The translations under genes were made by a program, and so were the position numbers. The notes below the pieces were generated by a model. That model had not been told where the DNA came from. It did not search any database and saw nothing but the letters and a program-made list of their open reading frames with translations. Positions 37,008 to 44,974 of a stretch of 44,974 bases of DNA are shown here, in pieces (position 1 is the first letter of the stretch; each line of letters starts with the position of its first letter). This DNA comes from Halorubrum coriense DSM 10284 (lineage in GTDB: Archaea; Halobacteriota; Halobacteria; Halobacteriales; Haloferacaceae): contig NZ_AOJL01000006.1 of NCBI RefSeq assembly GCF_000337035.1, positions 8,114-53,087 on the forward strand, written 5' to 3'.

Positions 37008-37448
37008 ATGGTGCTTCCAATCGACCCGAGCCAGATCGATCCCGACGACATCGGCGAGGCACAGACGACCCTCGAGATGGGCCACGAGGAGGCGATCGAA
37101 CACGTCCGAGACGTCTTCACCGACGCCGGCTTCGGGGTGCCGGTCGAGTTCTCGCCCTCCGAGATGCTCAACGAGAAGATCGACGCCGGGCGCGACCCCT
37201 ACTACGTGCTGGGCGCGTGTAACCCCGAGGTCGCCGACCGCGCCCTCAAAGCGACCGACAACAAGATCGGCGCGCTGATGGCCTGTAACGTGGTCATCTG
37301 GGAGGAGGAACCCGGTCGCCAGCGCGTCTACCACGTCTCGATCATGCGCATCGCCCGCCTCCTGGACATGTCGGTGGACGACGACGAGATGGCGTCGATC
37401 ATCGCCGACACCGGCGAGCTCGTCGACGCCGCGTTCGAGAACCTCTAG
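37008..37448 (+). CDS. DUF302-domain protein
   Basis: This 146-residue soluble protein is a DUF302 domain, a small alpha/beta fold found near sulfur and stress genes. It opens with a helix that recalls the family's self-sensing motif (HEEAIEHVRDVFTDAGFG). Later it has YYVLGACNPEVADRALKATDNKIGALM in overlapping pieces and a strand ending CNVVIWEEE. Two Cys residues, in GACNP and MACNV, lie in the position where a ligand or persulfide might bind. It has its own TATA box after the tusA-dsrE operon. Function unknown; location suggests a part in sulfur handling. Confidence 0.82.
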   Translation: MVLPIDPSQIDPDDIGEAQTTLEMGHEEAIEHVRDVFTDAGFGVPVEFSPSEMLNEKIDAGRDPYYVLGACNPEVADRALKATDNKIGALMACNVVIWEEEPGRQRVYHVSIMRIARLLDMSVDDDEMASIIADTGELVDAAFENL

Positions 37449-37467
37449 TCGCGGTCCGAGCCCACAC

Positions 37468-37476
37468 CTACTTATC
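37468..37476 (+). promoter_or_regulatory. TATA-like box for the epimerase gene
   Basis: The sequence ctacttatc lies 22-30 bases before the ATG at 37498, which is consistent with leaderless transcription. Confidence 0.4.
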
Positions 37477-37497
37477 CGTGACCGCCGACGGACCGAT

Positions 37498-38433
37498 ATG
37501 AACCTCGCCGATATGCGCGTCCTCGTGACCGGCGGCGCGGGGCTCGTCGGGAGCCACCTCGCGGCCGACCTGCTCGACCGCGGCGCGACCATCCGCGTCG
37601 CCGACGACCTCTCGAAGGGGACCCGCGACCGCGTCCCCGGCGGCGCGGAGTTCGTCGAAGCGGACATGACCGACGCCGACGACGTGGCGCGCGCGGTCAC
37701 CGACGACCTCGATATCGTCTTCCACTTCGCGGCGTACACGGACACGAACTACGACGACGACCGCACGCTGTTCGAGGAGAACACCGGGATGACGTACAAC
37801 GTCTTAGACCGGATGCGCGAGGTCGGCGTCGACCGCCTCGCGTTCACTTCCTCGTCGACGGTGTACGGCGAGGCTCCCCGTCCGACGCCCGAGGACTACG
37901 GCCCGCTCGAACCGATCTCGGTGTACGGCTCCGCGAAGCTCGCGGACGAGGCGCTCATCTCGACGCACGCCCACTCGTACGGGATCCGGTCGTGGGTGTT
38001 CCGGTTCGCGAACATCGTCGGGCCGCGCCAGCGCGGCAACGTGATCCCCGACTTCATCGAGAAGCTAGACGCCGACCCGACGGAACTGGAGATCCTCGGC
38101 GACGGCCGCCAAGAGAAGTCGTACATGCACGTCTCGGAGTGCGTCGACGCCATCCGGCACGTCGTCGAGGGCGCGGACAACGCGTACAACGTCTACAACC
38201 TCGGGACCCGGACGACGACCTCCGTCACCGACATTGCCGACATCGTGAGCGAGGAGCTCGGCGTCGACCCGGAGTACGCCTACACCGGCGGCGACCGCGG
38301 CTGGACCGGCGACGTGCCGAAGATGCGGCTGTCGATCGGGAAGCTCGCCGACCTCGGCTGGGAGCCGTCGGTCGAGAGCGACGAGGCCGTCAGACGCAGC
38401 GCGCGCGAACTGATCGATGAGATCGTCGAGTAG
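37498..38433 (+). CDS. NAD-dependent sugar-nucleotide epimerase/dehydratase
   Basis: This 311-residue extended short-chain dehydrogenase has the NAD motif GGAGLVGSHL near residue 12 and the active-site SSSTVYGE (Ser/Thr). The catalytic Tyr-Lys pair is in SVYGSAK. The C-terminal half (FRFANIVGPRQRGNVIPDF, EKSYMHVSECVDAI) is typical of UDP-glucose 4-epimerase-like enzymes that make precursors for surface glycans. The exact reaction, 4-epimerisation or dehydration, cannot be told. It stands alone, with a TATA-like box upstream, and is convergent with the small gene at 38458. Confidence 0.9.
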   Translation: MNLADMRVLVTGGAGLVGSHLAADLLDRGATIRVADDLSKGTRDRVPGGAEFVEADMTDADDVARAVTDDLDIVFHFAAYTDTNYDDDRTLFEENTGMTYNVLDRMREVGVDRLAFTSSSTVYGEAPRPTPEDYGPLEPISVYGSAKLADEALISTHAHSYGIRSWVFRFANIVGPRQRGNVIPDFIEKLDADPTELEILGDGRQEKSYMHVSECVDAIRHVVEGADNAYNVYNLGTRTTTSVTDIADIVSEELGVDPEYAYTGGDRGWTGDVPKMRLSIGKLADLGWEPSVESDEAVRRSARELIDEIVE

Positions 38434-38457
38434 CGCACCCCGGAGCGCGCCGCCCCC

Positions 38458-38778
38458 TCAGCTGTCCACCGGTTCGTCCGACTCGGTCACCGGGACGGCG
38501 ACCCGCTCCCGTTCTGCCTCCGCGCCGTCCACCGGTCGTCCCCCGTCGGGCAGCATCTTCGGGCCGTCGAAGCTCGCTTCGACGTCGTCGACGACGGCAC
38601 CGGCGAGGTACCCGGTCGCGCCGCCGAGGCCGGACGCGATCCCCGCGGCGAAGGGACCGGCTCGCGACCCGGCCGCCGCGCCGACTCGCGCGCCGATCTT
38701 CGCCGCGGTCCGAGCGGTCGGTCGATCGTCGCCGTCGTCGGAGCTGAACGGACAGGACTTGCGTTTTCCACCGAACAT
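38458..38778 (-). CDS. small Gly/Ala-rich protein, function unknown
   Basis: This 106-residue protein starts MFGGKRKSCPFSSDD, a short basic patch with one Cys. A Gly/Ala-rich region follows (KIGARVGAAAGSRAGPFAAGIASGLGGATGYLAGA in overlapping pieces), resembling glycine-zipper segments that pack in membranes. The last third is acidic and disordered. The ATG at 38778 is preferred because a TATA-like agaatacaag lies about 28 bases upstream on the minus strand. It may associate with the membrane; no family is recognised. Confidence 0.55.
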   Translation of the reverse strand: MFGGKRKSCPFSSDDGDDRPTARTAAKIGARVGAAAGSRAGPFAAGIASGLGGATGYLAGAVVDDVEASFDGPKMLPDGGRPVDGAEAERERVAVPVTESDEPVDS

Positions 38779-39250
38779 CAACTGAATAATGGGCACACGC
38801 GCACTTGTATTCTCGGCTCAGCACCGAGTAGGGGCTGCGAGGGCGCAGTTTTCCGAGGATGCCGCTCGCCTCGCGGACTCCCCGACGAGATCGCCGCGAT
38901 CGGTCCGCCCGCACCGCGGTCGGGGGGCCGGCCGACGCCGCCTCCGCAGGCGAACTCGGGGGGTTGCCGAACGCGGCCGAACCGAGGCGATCGCCGAACC
39001 CCCGGCGCTAATCGCTCGACTGCGTCGGCGTCGACGGAGCGGTACGGACCGCTATTGAGCACAACGTGCTGCGTTTCGCGTGGAGGCTCCGGTGCGGGGC
39101 GCGATCCCTCGGCGGACGGGACCCGTGCTCCGCGGCCGCTCGGGGGCACACCGCCTCCCTCCGCCCGCCGGTCGCTCCGCCCCGGGTCACCGGCTCTCGC
39201 CGCCGAGCCGCTTCGGAAGGGCCTTTTAACCCGCCCGTCGAACGGACGGT
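38779..39250. other. 472-base gap upstream of argS, no convincing gene
   Basis: This very GC-rich stretch has open frames only of the shadow kind. It contains several short inverted repeats, including the adjacent pair AGCGGT-ACGG-ACCGCT (39038-39053) and AGCAC-AAC-GTGCT (39058-39070). It ends with the argS promoter. I looked for RNase P RNA and SRP RNA signatures on both strands and found none. A structured non-coding RNA is possible but unproven. Confidence 0.5.
39223..39230 (+). promoter_or_regulatory. TATA box for argS
   Basis: The sequence cttttaac lies 21-28 bases before the ATG at 39251, the standard leaderless arrangement. Confidence 0.5.
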
Positions 39251-41059
39251 ATGTTCCGGCAGTTCCGGTCGGAGGTCGAGGCGACGCTCGCGGACGCGCT
39301 CGACTCGCTCGACCTCCCGACCGACGACCTCGGCATCGAACGCCCGCCCGACGACATGGACGCGACGCTCGCCTCCAGCGTCGCCTTCCGACTCGCGGGC
39401 GAGGTCGGCGACGCGCCGCCGAACGTCGCGGCGACGGTCGCCGAGGCGGTCGCGGTCGACGACGCGGACTACGTGGCGAGCGTCGACACCGCGGGGCCGT
39501 ACGTCAACTTCCACGCGAACGAGCGCTACCTCGCCGACACGCTCGACGCGGCCGCGGTCGACGCGAACTACGGCGCGCTGCCCGACCGCGACACGAGCGT
39601 CGTGGTCGAACACACCAGCGCGAACCCGACGGGCCCCGTCCACGTCGGCCGCGCTCGCAACCCGATCGTCGGCGACGCGGTCGCGAACCTCCTGTCGTAC
39701 GCCGGCTACGACGTGGACCGCCACTACTACGTCAACGACGCCGGCCGGCAGATGGCGGTGTTCACGTGGGCGTACGAGCGCTTCGACGAGGCCGACCTCG
39801 ATTCGGAGCCCGCGCGCGACCGCGCGGAGTACGACCTCGTGCGCTACTACCGCAAGGGGAACGCCTTCTTGGAGGAGGCGGACGACGACGCGGTCGAGGC
39901 CGCGGAGGCCGAGATCCAGTCGATCCTCCAGGGACTCGAAGCGGGCGACGAGGGGACGTACGAGCGCGTCGGCGAGGTCGTCGACACCGTCCTCGGCGGG
40001 ATGAAAGCGTGCCTCGGCCGCCTCCCCGCCGAGTTCGACGAGTTCGTCAAGGAGACGCGGTTCATGCGCGACGGCTCCACCGACGACGTCGCGGGCCGGC
40101 TCAAGGAGACCGACCACGCGGTCTACGAGGAGGACGCCTGGCAGCTGGAGCTCGACGAGTGGGGGATCGACAAGAACCTCGTCTTCCTGCGGTCGGACGA
40201 CACGAGCCTCTACACGACCCGCGACCTGGCGCACCACGAGTGGAAGTTCGCGAACTACGACCGCGCGGTCACCGTCCTCGGCGAGGACCACAAGCTCCAG
40301 GCCGACCAGCTCGACGCGACCCTCGAACTGCTCGGCAACGACGCCGACCGGCTCGGCCACGTCATCTATTCGTACGTCAACCTCCCCGACGGGAAGATGT
40401 CGACGCGGCGGGGGACGGGCGTGATGCTCGACGACCTGTTAGACGAGGCCATCGACCGCGCCCGCGACGCCGTCGAGTCGCGGATGGACGACCGCATCCG
40501 CGACGACGACCTCACCGACGAGGACGTCGAGCGCATCGCCCACCAGGTCGGGATCGGCGCGGTCCGGTACGACATCGTCTCGAAACAGCCCGCGAAGGCG
40601 ATTACCTTCGAGTGGGAGGACGCGCTCGACTTCGAGGCGCAGTCGGCTCCGTTCGTCCAGTACGTCCACGCTCGTTGCGCCGGCATCCTCGGCGAGGCCG
40701 CCGCCGCCGGGATCGACGTGCCGGGCGTGACGGCGGACGCCGACGGCGACGTCGACCCCGATGCGCTCGACGTGGACGCGAGCGCCTTGGAGACCGACGC
40801 GGCCCGCGAGCTCCTCCGCGAGGTCGCGCGCTTCCCCGCGGCGATCGAGGCCGCCGCGGACGACTTGGAGCCGCACACGATCGCGACGTTCACCCGCGAG
40901 TTCGCGGACGCGTACAACGCCTTCTACCGCGAGTGCCCCGTCGTCACCGCCGAGACCGCGGACCTGCGCGACGCCCGGCTCGCGGTCGTCGCGGCCGCGA
41001 AACACACGATGGCGAACGCGCTCGACGTGTTGGGCGTCGAGGCCCCGGAGTCGATGTAA
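39251..41059 (+). CDS. argS: arginyl-tRNA synthetase
   Basis: This class I enzyme charges tRNA-Arg. The 602-residue protein has an N-terminal Add-1-type domain (about residues 1-110), the HIGH-equivalent motif in [17 protein letters not shown], and the KMSKS equivalent KMSTRRG in the second half of the catalytic domain. The C-terminal helical anticodon-binding domain ends near [19 protein letters not shown] and [18 protein letters not shown]. It starts with an ATG 21-28 bases after a TATA box. The release-factor gene follows 75 bases downstream, a pairing I recall from other haloarchaea. Confidence 0.97.
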   Translation: MFRQFRSEVEATLADALDSLDLPTDDLGIERPPDDMDATLASSVAFRLAGEVGDAPPNVAATVAEAVAVDDADYVASVDTAGPYVNFHANERYLADTLDAAAVDANYGALPDRDTSVVVEHTSANPTGPVHVGRARNPIVGDAVANLLSYAGYDVDRHYYVNDAGRQMAVFTWAYERFDEADLDSEPARDRAEYDLVRYYRKGNAFLEEADDDAVEAAEAEIQSILQGLEAGDEGTYERVGEVVDTVLGGMKACLGRLPAEFDEFVKETRFMRDGSTDDVAGRLKETDHAVYEEDAWQLELDEWGIDKNLVFLRSDDTSLYTTRDLAHHEWKFANYDRAVTVLGEDHKLQADQLDATLELLGNDADRLGHVIYSYVNLPDGKMSTRRGTGVMLDDLLDEAIDRARDAVESRMDDRIRDDDLTDEDVERIAHQVGIGAVRYDIVSKQPAKAITFEWEDALDFEAQSAPFVQYVHARCAGILGEAAAAGIDVPGVTADADGDVDPDALDVDASALETDAARELLREVARFPAAIEAAADDLEPHTIATFTREFADAYNAFYRECPVVTAETADLRDARLAVVAAAKHTMANALDVLGVEAPESM

Positions 41060-41100
41060 GCCGCGGAGACGGACGCTTCCGGCGGTATCGACAGGTCAAA

Positions 41101-41109
41101 GATTACTTA
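41101..41109 (+). promoter_or_regulatory. TATA-like box for prf1
   Basis: The sequence gattactta lies 26-34 bases before the ATG at 41135, so prf1 may be transcribed separately from argS. Confidence 0.4.
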
Positions 41110-41134
41110 CACGCACGCGACCGTATTCGGAACA

Positions 41135-42385
41135 ATGAGTAGCGACGCACAGGAGGCGAACGCGGACCGCCGGAAGTACGAGTTCCGCAAGGTCATCGAG
41201 GAACTCACGGAGTACGAGGGCTCCGGTACCCAGCTCGTCACCATCTACATCCCCGAGGACAGGCAGATCTCCGACGTGGTGGCCCACGTCACGCAGGAAC
41301 ACAGCGAGGCGTCGAACATCAAGTCAAAGCAGACGCGGACCGCCGTGCAGGACGCGCTCACGTCGATCAAAGACCGCCTGCGCTACTACGACACGTTCCC
41401 GCCCGACAACGGGATCGTGATCTTCTCCGGGGCCATCGACACCGGCGGCGGGCAGACCGACATGGTCACCCGGACGCTGGAGTCGCCCCCGCAGCCCGTC
41501 CAGTCGTTCCGCTACCACTGCGACTCGGAGTTCCTCACGGAGCCGCTCGAACACATGCTCGAAGACTCCGGGCTGTTCGGGCTCATCGTCTTGGACCGCC
41601 GCGAGGCGAACGTCGGCTGGCTGAAGGGGAAACGCGTCGTCCCCGTCAAGTCCGCCTCCTCGCTCGTGCCCGGCAAACAGCGGAAAGGCGGCCAGTCCGC
41701 ACAGCGGTTCGCCCGCCTACGGTTGGAGGCCATCGACAACTTCTATCAGGAGGTGGCGGGGATGGCGAACGACCTCTTCGTCGACAAGCGCCACGAGATC
41801 GACGGCATTCTGGTCGGCGGCCCCTCCCCGACGAAGGACGAGTTCCTCGACGGCGACTACCTCCACCACGAGCTCCAGGACAAGGTCCTCGGCAAGTTCG
41901 ACGTCGCGTACACCGACGAGTCCGGGCTGAAGGACCTCGTCGACGCGGGCCAAGAGGCGCTCTCTGACCAGGAGATCGTCCAAGACAAAAACGACATGGA
42001 GGAGTTCTTCGAGAAGCTCAACACCGGCCAAGAGGCCACCTACGGGTTCGAACAGACCCGCCGCAACCTGATCATGGGCTCGGTGGACCGCCTGCTCATC
42101 TCCGAGGACCTCCGCTCCGACGTCATCGTGTACGAGTGCCCGAACGGCCACGAGGAGTACGAGGTCGTCGACGCCCGCCACTCGACGCCGGACCACGAGT
42201 GTAGCGAGTGCGGCGACGAGGCCGCGGTCGAGGAGCGCGAGGACGTCATCGAACACCTGATGGCCATCGCGGAGCAGCGCGGCACCGAGACGCGGTTCAT
42301 CTCCACGGACTTCGAGAAGGGCGAACAGCTGCTCGACGCGTTCGGCGGCATCGCCGGCATTCTTCGGTACTCGACCGGCGTCTAA
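41135..42385 (+). CDS. prf1: peptide chain release factor aRF1
   Basis: This factor recognises all three stop codons and triggers peptide release in archaea. The 416-residue protein has the codon-recognition motif NIKS (N61-S64), and the catalytic GGQ (G185-Q187) lies in KRKGGQSAQRFAR-type sequence (here QRKGGQSAQRFAR). The C-terminal domain contains a zinc-finger-like segment (CPNGHEEYEVV, CSECGDEA) that is typical of archaeal aRF1. Lengths and domain order are standard. It ends 27 bases before the convergent DtxR-family gene. Confidence 0.98.
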   Translation: MSSDAQEANADRRKYEFRKVIEELTEYEGSGTQLVTIYIPEDRQISDVVAHVTQEHSEASNIKSKQTRTAVQDALTSIKDRLRYYDTFPPDNGIVIFSGAIDTGGGQTDMVTRTLESPPQPVQSFRYHCDSEFLTEPLEHMLEDSGLFGLIVLDRREANVGWLKGKRVVPVKSASSLVPGKQRKGGQSAQRFARLRLEAIDNFYQEVAGMANDLFVDKRHEIDGILVGGPSPTKDEFLDGDYLHHELQDKVLGKFDVAYTDESGLKDLVDAGQEALSDQEIVQDKNDMEEFFEKLNTGQEATYGFEQTRRNLIMGSVDRLLISEDLRSDVIVYECPNGHEEYEVVDARHSTPDHECSECGDEAAVEEREDVIEHLMAIAEQRGTETRFISTDFEKGEQLLDAFGGIAGILRYSTGV

Positions 42386-42412
42386 GCGGCCGAAATCTCT
42401 CTTCGACTGCTC

Positions 42413-42856
42413 CTACTGCTGTTCCGGCTCGACCGGCGTCGCCGCGATCTCGAGACACGCGCAGGCGTCGGACTCGGGGTCGAAGCAGTCCGGACACTCC
42501 GGCTGGCGGTCGATGATCGTGTCGAGCCGCTCCGCGACCGTGTCGTCGATGACGGCCTCCAGCTCGCGGGCCTCCGCCTGGAAGTCCTCGACCGCGAGGA
42601 CGTTCGCGAGGAAGCGCTCGATGATACAGTAGGTCTGGAGCGCGTCTCGGGCCCGCACGATGCCGTCGTCGGTGAGCGTGACGCCCTTGTACTTCTCGTG
42701 TTCGGCGAGCCCCCGATCTTCGAGCTTGCCGATCATCTCGTTGGCGCTGGCCGGGCTGACGCCGAGCGCGTCGGCTATCGATCCGGTCGAGGCGGGACCG
42801 TCTTCGCTGTCCTGTACGACGTATATGGTCTTGAGGTACTGATCTGCGGTGTTCAC
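42413..42856 (-). CDS. DtxR-family transcriptional regulator with altered metal site
   Basis: This 147-residue regulator has the N-terminal winged-helix domain of DtxR/SirR proteins, with recognition helix about residues 34-48 (SPASANEMIGKLEDRG) and wing EKYKGVTLT. A dimerisation region follows, but the C-terminal SH3-like domain is missing. Aligned by eye to DtxR, the ligands M10, H79, H98, C102 and H106 are replaced by Q6, Y76, Q93, R97 and A101; only E80 and E100 remain. The tail holds C121, C124, C132 and C134 (CX2CX7CXC), a likely zinc or Fe-S site. The GTG start at 42856 is the only plausible one. It sits beside a ferritin-like gene and SUF genes. Confidence 0.87.
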   Translation of the reverse strand: MNTADQYLKTIYVVQDSEDGPASTGSIADALGVSPASANEMIGKLEDRGLAEHEKYKGVTLTDDGIVRARDALQTYCIIERFLANVLAVEDFQAEARELEAVIDDTVAERLDTIIDRQPECPDCFDPESDACACLEIAATPVEPEQQ

Positions 42857-42899
42857 GGTGCTCCTCCGTCGACGCTCGTCGGCGGCTCGTCTGTCCGGT

Positions 42900-43379
42900 T
42901 CATCGTCGTTCCATGACCTCCGTGACCTCGCGCACGCCCTCGGCCTCCTCGTCGCGGATCGTCGTCAGGGTCGCGATCAGCTCCTCGCGGTCGACCGAGA
43001 ACGCCGCGTCGGAGCCCTCGACCGCCTCGATGAGGTCGTCGTAGAACTTGTACGCCGTCTCCTCGTTACACAGTTGGTCGTACAACACGTCGTCGAAGTC
43101 CTCCGGCCGCGTCCGCCCGTAGCGGGCGTCGACGAGCGACTCGATCTCGTCGAACGGGACGCTGTCGACGCCGAGCCCGTCGATGATGGCCTCCAGCCGC
43201 TCGCGGTGGTCCGCCGACTCCTCGGCCGCGTCCGCGAGCAGCGTCTCCACCGCCTCGTCGAGTTCGGCGTCCAGCTGCCGGTAGTGGCGGTGCGCTCGCG
43301 CTTCGACGACTTCTTCGAGCACGATTCCGATCTGGAGCAGCCGCGCGAGTTGGTCGTCGGAGGTGACCCGCTGGCTCAC
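42900..43379 (-). CDS. ferritin-like/rubrerythrin-related protein
   Basis: This 159-residue all-helical protein has the four-helix pattern of ferritin-like proteins: IGIVLEEVVEARAHRHY in helix 1, AAEESADHRERLEAII in helix 2, EETAYKFYDDLIEAVE in helix 3, and TTIRDEEAEGVREV in helix 4. Carboxylate pairs for a di-iron site are present, but the His of the last EExxH motif appears replaced (DEEAEG), so metal binding is uncertain. The GTG at 43379 is chosen from likely homology starting SQRVTSDDQ; a GTG at 43385 is possible. It lies 43 bases upstream of the DtxR-family gene on the same strand, so the two are probably co-transcribed. Confidence 0.75.
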   Translation of the reverse strand: MSQRVTSDDQLARLLQIGIVLEEVVEARAHRHYRQLDAELDEAVETLLADAAEESADHRERLEAIIDGLGVDSVPFDEIESLVDARYGRTRPEDFDDVLYDQLCNEETAYKFYDDLIEAVEGSDAAFSVDREELIATLTTIRDEEAEGVREVTEVMERR

Positions 43380-43525
43380 GCTCACCGCGACCACCCGAGA
43401 CGGCACGATACGCGGGTTCGCATACGAACGACTCGGGCGTCGTCGGTCTTAAGCGGTTCCCCTCGCTCGCCGGCTGCTCGGCCATTACGGGCGGGCCTGA
43501 AAAAATCCGTTCCAGTGTCGACGGC

Positions 43526-44755
43526 TTACTGGAGCCGTTCGAAGACGAGTTCCTCGACGTCGTCGCGGAACTCGTCGACGGCGATCTCCTCTAAGACGGG
43601 CACGAAGAAGCCCTCGACGAGCATGTTCCGTGCGGTCCGCGAGTCGATCGAACGGCTCTCCAGGTAGAACAGGTCCTCGGCGTCGACCTGTCCGACCGTC
43701 GCCGAGTGGGAGGCCTCGGTGTCGTGGTTGTGGATGATCAGCTTCGGCGACGCGTCCGCCTCGGCGTCGTCCGACAGCATCAGCGTGTTCTCGCGCTGGT
43801 AGCTGGAGGTGTTCCACGCGTCCCCGCCGACGTCCTGAACGCCCTCGTAGACGGAGCGGGCGACGTCGTCGAGCACGCCGCGGGTGACGAGGTCGGCGGT
43901 CGTCTGCTCCGCCTGGTGCCACACGCGGGCGTTGATGTCGAAGTGCTGGTCGTCCGTCCCGAAGAACGTCCCGACGATCTGGCTCTCGGAGCCGTCGCCG
44001 TTCAGTTCGGTCTCGATGTCGGAGCGGGTGAGCTTCGAGCCGAAGTTGCTCTCGATCCAGTCGACCGTCGCGTACGTGTCCGTCACGCCGCGCTTCAGCG
44101 AGTAGGTGTACGCGTCGTCGTCGAGGTTCTGGAGCGAGCCGAACTGGACGTTCGAGTTCTCGCCCGCGACGACCTCGACGAGGTTCGAGAAGTACCGGTC
44201 GCCGCTCGCCTCCGGGGCGGCGGCCTCGCCGTCACCGGACGTGATCGACTCGAGGATCGTCACCGACGACGACTCCTCGGCGACGACGAGCGTCTGGCTG
44301 AACAGCGAGCGGGAGTTCATCTCCGCGCGCACCGTCACGTCCTCGACGTCGACGCCCTTCGGGACGTAGACGAACGTGCCGGTGGTGAACAGCGCGACCG
44401 AAAGCGCCGTGAGGTAGTTGTGTTCGGGGTCGAGGACGGAGCCGAAGTTCGCCTCGATGACGTCGCCGTACTCGGCGATCGCCTCGGTGAACGGCAGGAC
44501 AACGACCTCGTCGTCGCCCGCGCTCCGCTCGGTCTCGTCCGCCTGGTTCAGCGGGTCGACGAGCGCCTCGAAGTCCAGCGCCTCGAGATCGGTCCAGCGG
44601 CGGCCCGGCGTCTGGATGACGTCGGGCAGCTCAGCGGTCTCTAGGGCGGCCAGCGCGTTCAGGCGGGTCTCCAAGAGCCACTCGGGCTCGTCGCGTTCGT
44701 CGGCGATGCGTCGTACCGTGTCCTCCGAGAGGCTCTCGATTGCTTGCGTGCTCAT
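43526..44755 (-). CDS. sufD: SUF Fe-S assembly protein SufD (SufB paralogue)
   Basis: This 409-residue protein belongs to the SufB/SufD family of beta-helix scaffolds that assemble Fe-S clusters with the SufC ATPase. Family segments include TFVYVPKGVDVEDV, VAGENSNVQFGSLQNLD, NTSSYQRENTLMLSDDAEADASPKLIIHNHDTEASHSATVG in short overlapping pieces, and FYLESRSIDSRTARNMLVEGF. Sequence and order (SufB upstream, then this gene) identify it as SufD, sometimes labelled SufB2. The ATG at 44755 starts one base after the SufB stop, so both are translated together. Confidence 0.93.
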   Translation of the reverse strand: MSTQAIESLSEDTVRRIADERDEPEWLLETRLNALAALETAELPDVIQTPGRRWTDLEALDFEALVDPLNQADETERSAGDDEVVVLPFTEAIAEYGDVIEANFGSVLDPEHNYLTALSVALFTTGTFVYVPKGVDVEDVTVRAEMNSRSLFSQTLVVAEESSSVTILESITSGDGEAAAPEASGDRYFSNLVEVVAGENSNVQFGSLQNLDDDAYTYSLKRGVTDTYATVDWIESNFGSKLTRSDIETELNGDGSESQIVGTFFGTDDQHFDINARVWHQAEQTTADLVTRGVLDDVARSVYEGVQDVGGDAWNTSSYQRENTLMLSDDAEADASPKLIIHNHDTEASHSATVGQVDAEDLFYLESRSIDSRTARNMLVEGFFVPVLEEIAVDEFRDDVEELVFERLQ

Positions 44756-44756
44756 G

Positions 44757-44974
44757 TTATCCGAGCGAACCCTCCATCTCGAGTTCGACGAGCCGGTTCA
44801 GCTCGACGGCGTACTCGATCGGCAGCTCCTCCGTGATCGGCTCGATGAACCCCGAGACGATCATCTGCTTTGCGTCGTCGTCATCGAGACCGCGCGACTG
44901 GAGGTAGAAGATGTCCTCGTCGCCGATCTTGCCGACGGTCGCCTCGTGGGCGACGTCGACCTTCGACTCGTTGA
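44757..44974 (-). CDS. sufB: SUF Fe-S assembly protein SufB, C-terminal part
   Basis: Only the last 72 codons are in the window; the gene runs off the right edge. The visible protein contains SKVDVAHEATVGKIGDEDIF, YLQSRGLDDDDAKQMIVSGF and IEPITEELPIEYAVELNRL, the standard end of SufB. Its TAA lies one base before the SufD ATG. SufC would be expected just beyond the edge. Confidence 0.93.
   Translation of the reverse strand, partial: NESKVDVAHEATVGKIGDEDIFYLQSRGLDDDDAKQMIVSGFIEPITEELPIEYAVELNRLVELEMEGSLG

Noticed and set aside
38778..39149. 123-codon minus-strand frame in the argS gap
   Set aside because: Its composition is Pro/Arg/Gly-rich with no start signal, and it looks like random GC-rich sequence.
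38779..39250. RNase P RNA or SRP 7S RNA before argS
   Set aside because: The GC-rich hairpins drew attention, but the conserved RNase P core (GAGGAAAGUCC) and the SRP domain IV motif (GGAAGGGAGCAG-like) are absent on both strands.
42413..42856. Assigning the DtxR-family gene at 42413 as the regulator of the five TTTAGG boxes
   Set aside because: Its classical iron ligands appear lost and it is 14 kb away; Idr-type regulators elsewhere in the genome are better candidates, so the link is left open.

Overview
The window reads as chromosomal DNA of a halophilic archaeon, most likely a Halorubrum-like member of the Haloferacales. The evidence is very high GC with almost only G/C in third codon positions, strongly acidic proteins, archaeal information-processing genes (D-family DNA polymerase large subunit, aEF-2, aEF-1A, aRF1, class I ArgS), TATA boxes about 25 bases before start codons with little or no 5' leader, and Tat-type lipoprotein signals. 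The genus is an inference. Both ends cut through genes: a 2-oxoacid dehydrogenase E2 on the left and SufB on the right.

Layout. Bases 1-2417: end of a 2-oxoacid dehydrogenase operon (E2, lpdA). 2744-6603: katG, a small conserved protein, a NifU-like Fe-S protein and a PPC-domain protein. 6644-10198: DNA polymerase D large subunit. 10235-18955: a small zinc-ribbon protein, a KDPG-aldolase-type enzyme, EF-2, a DUF3592-type membrane protein, a short leader-like ORF followed by an ACT protein and homoserine dehydrogenase, then EF-1A and uS10, a rhomboid protease and a small acidic protein.

19055-29911 is an accessory-looking block. Five transcription units there each carry a perfect TTTAGG-N4-CCTAAA palindrome at the promoter, the form expected of a DtxR/SirR/Idr-type iron-dependent repressor site. 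They encode a flippase-like membrane protein, an RGP-like glycosyltransferase, a ferric-iron-binding Tat lipoprotein with a large membrane glycosyltransferase, a polyprenyl-phosphate-type GT2, and a two-subunit FAD sugar/alcohol dehydrogenase (Tat-signal small subunit plus GMC subunit with a CX5CX3C cluster motif). An FbpB-like permease lies divergently at the end, with no ATPase gene nearby. I read this as an iron-starvation programme joining ferric uptake, surface-glycan synthesis and extracytoplasmic sugar oxidation. This is the best candidate in the window for an undescribed system.

30030-37448 is a sulfur-handling island: TauE/SafE exporter with a small membrane partner, a UspA protein, a PiT-type permease, YedE and YeeE, a rhodanese plus metallo-beta-lactamase protein, TusA, a DsrE-like protein and a DUF302 protein. 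37498-42385 holds a sugar-nucleotide epimerase, a small hypothetical protein, a 472-base gap, argS and prf1. 42413-44974 holds a DtxR-family regulator, a ferritin-like protein, SufD and the end of SufB, all on the minus strand. That regulator appears to have lost the classical DtxR metal ligands and has a CX2CX7CXC tail, so it may sense Fe-S status or zinc rather than free iron.

Other notable signals: a sharply bounded island of rare codons in the polymerase gene centred exactly on the known intein insertion point; an 11-bp inverted repeat spanning the katG start codon; and a leaderless threonine-rich short ORF with a perfect 10-bp hairpin that overlaps the start of the ACT/homoserine dehydrogenase operon. 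I saw no tRNA, rRNA, CRISPR array or insertion sequence.
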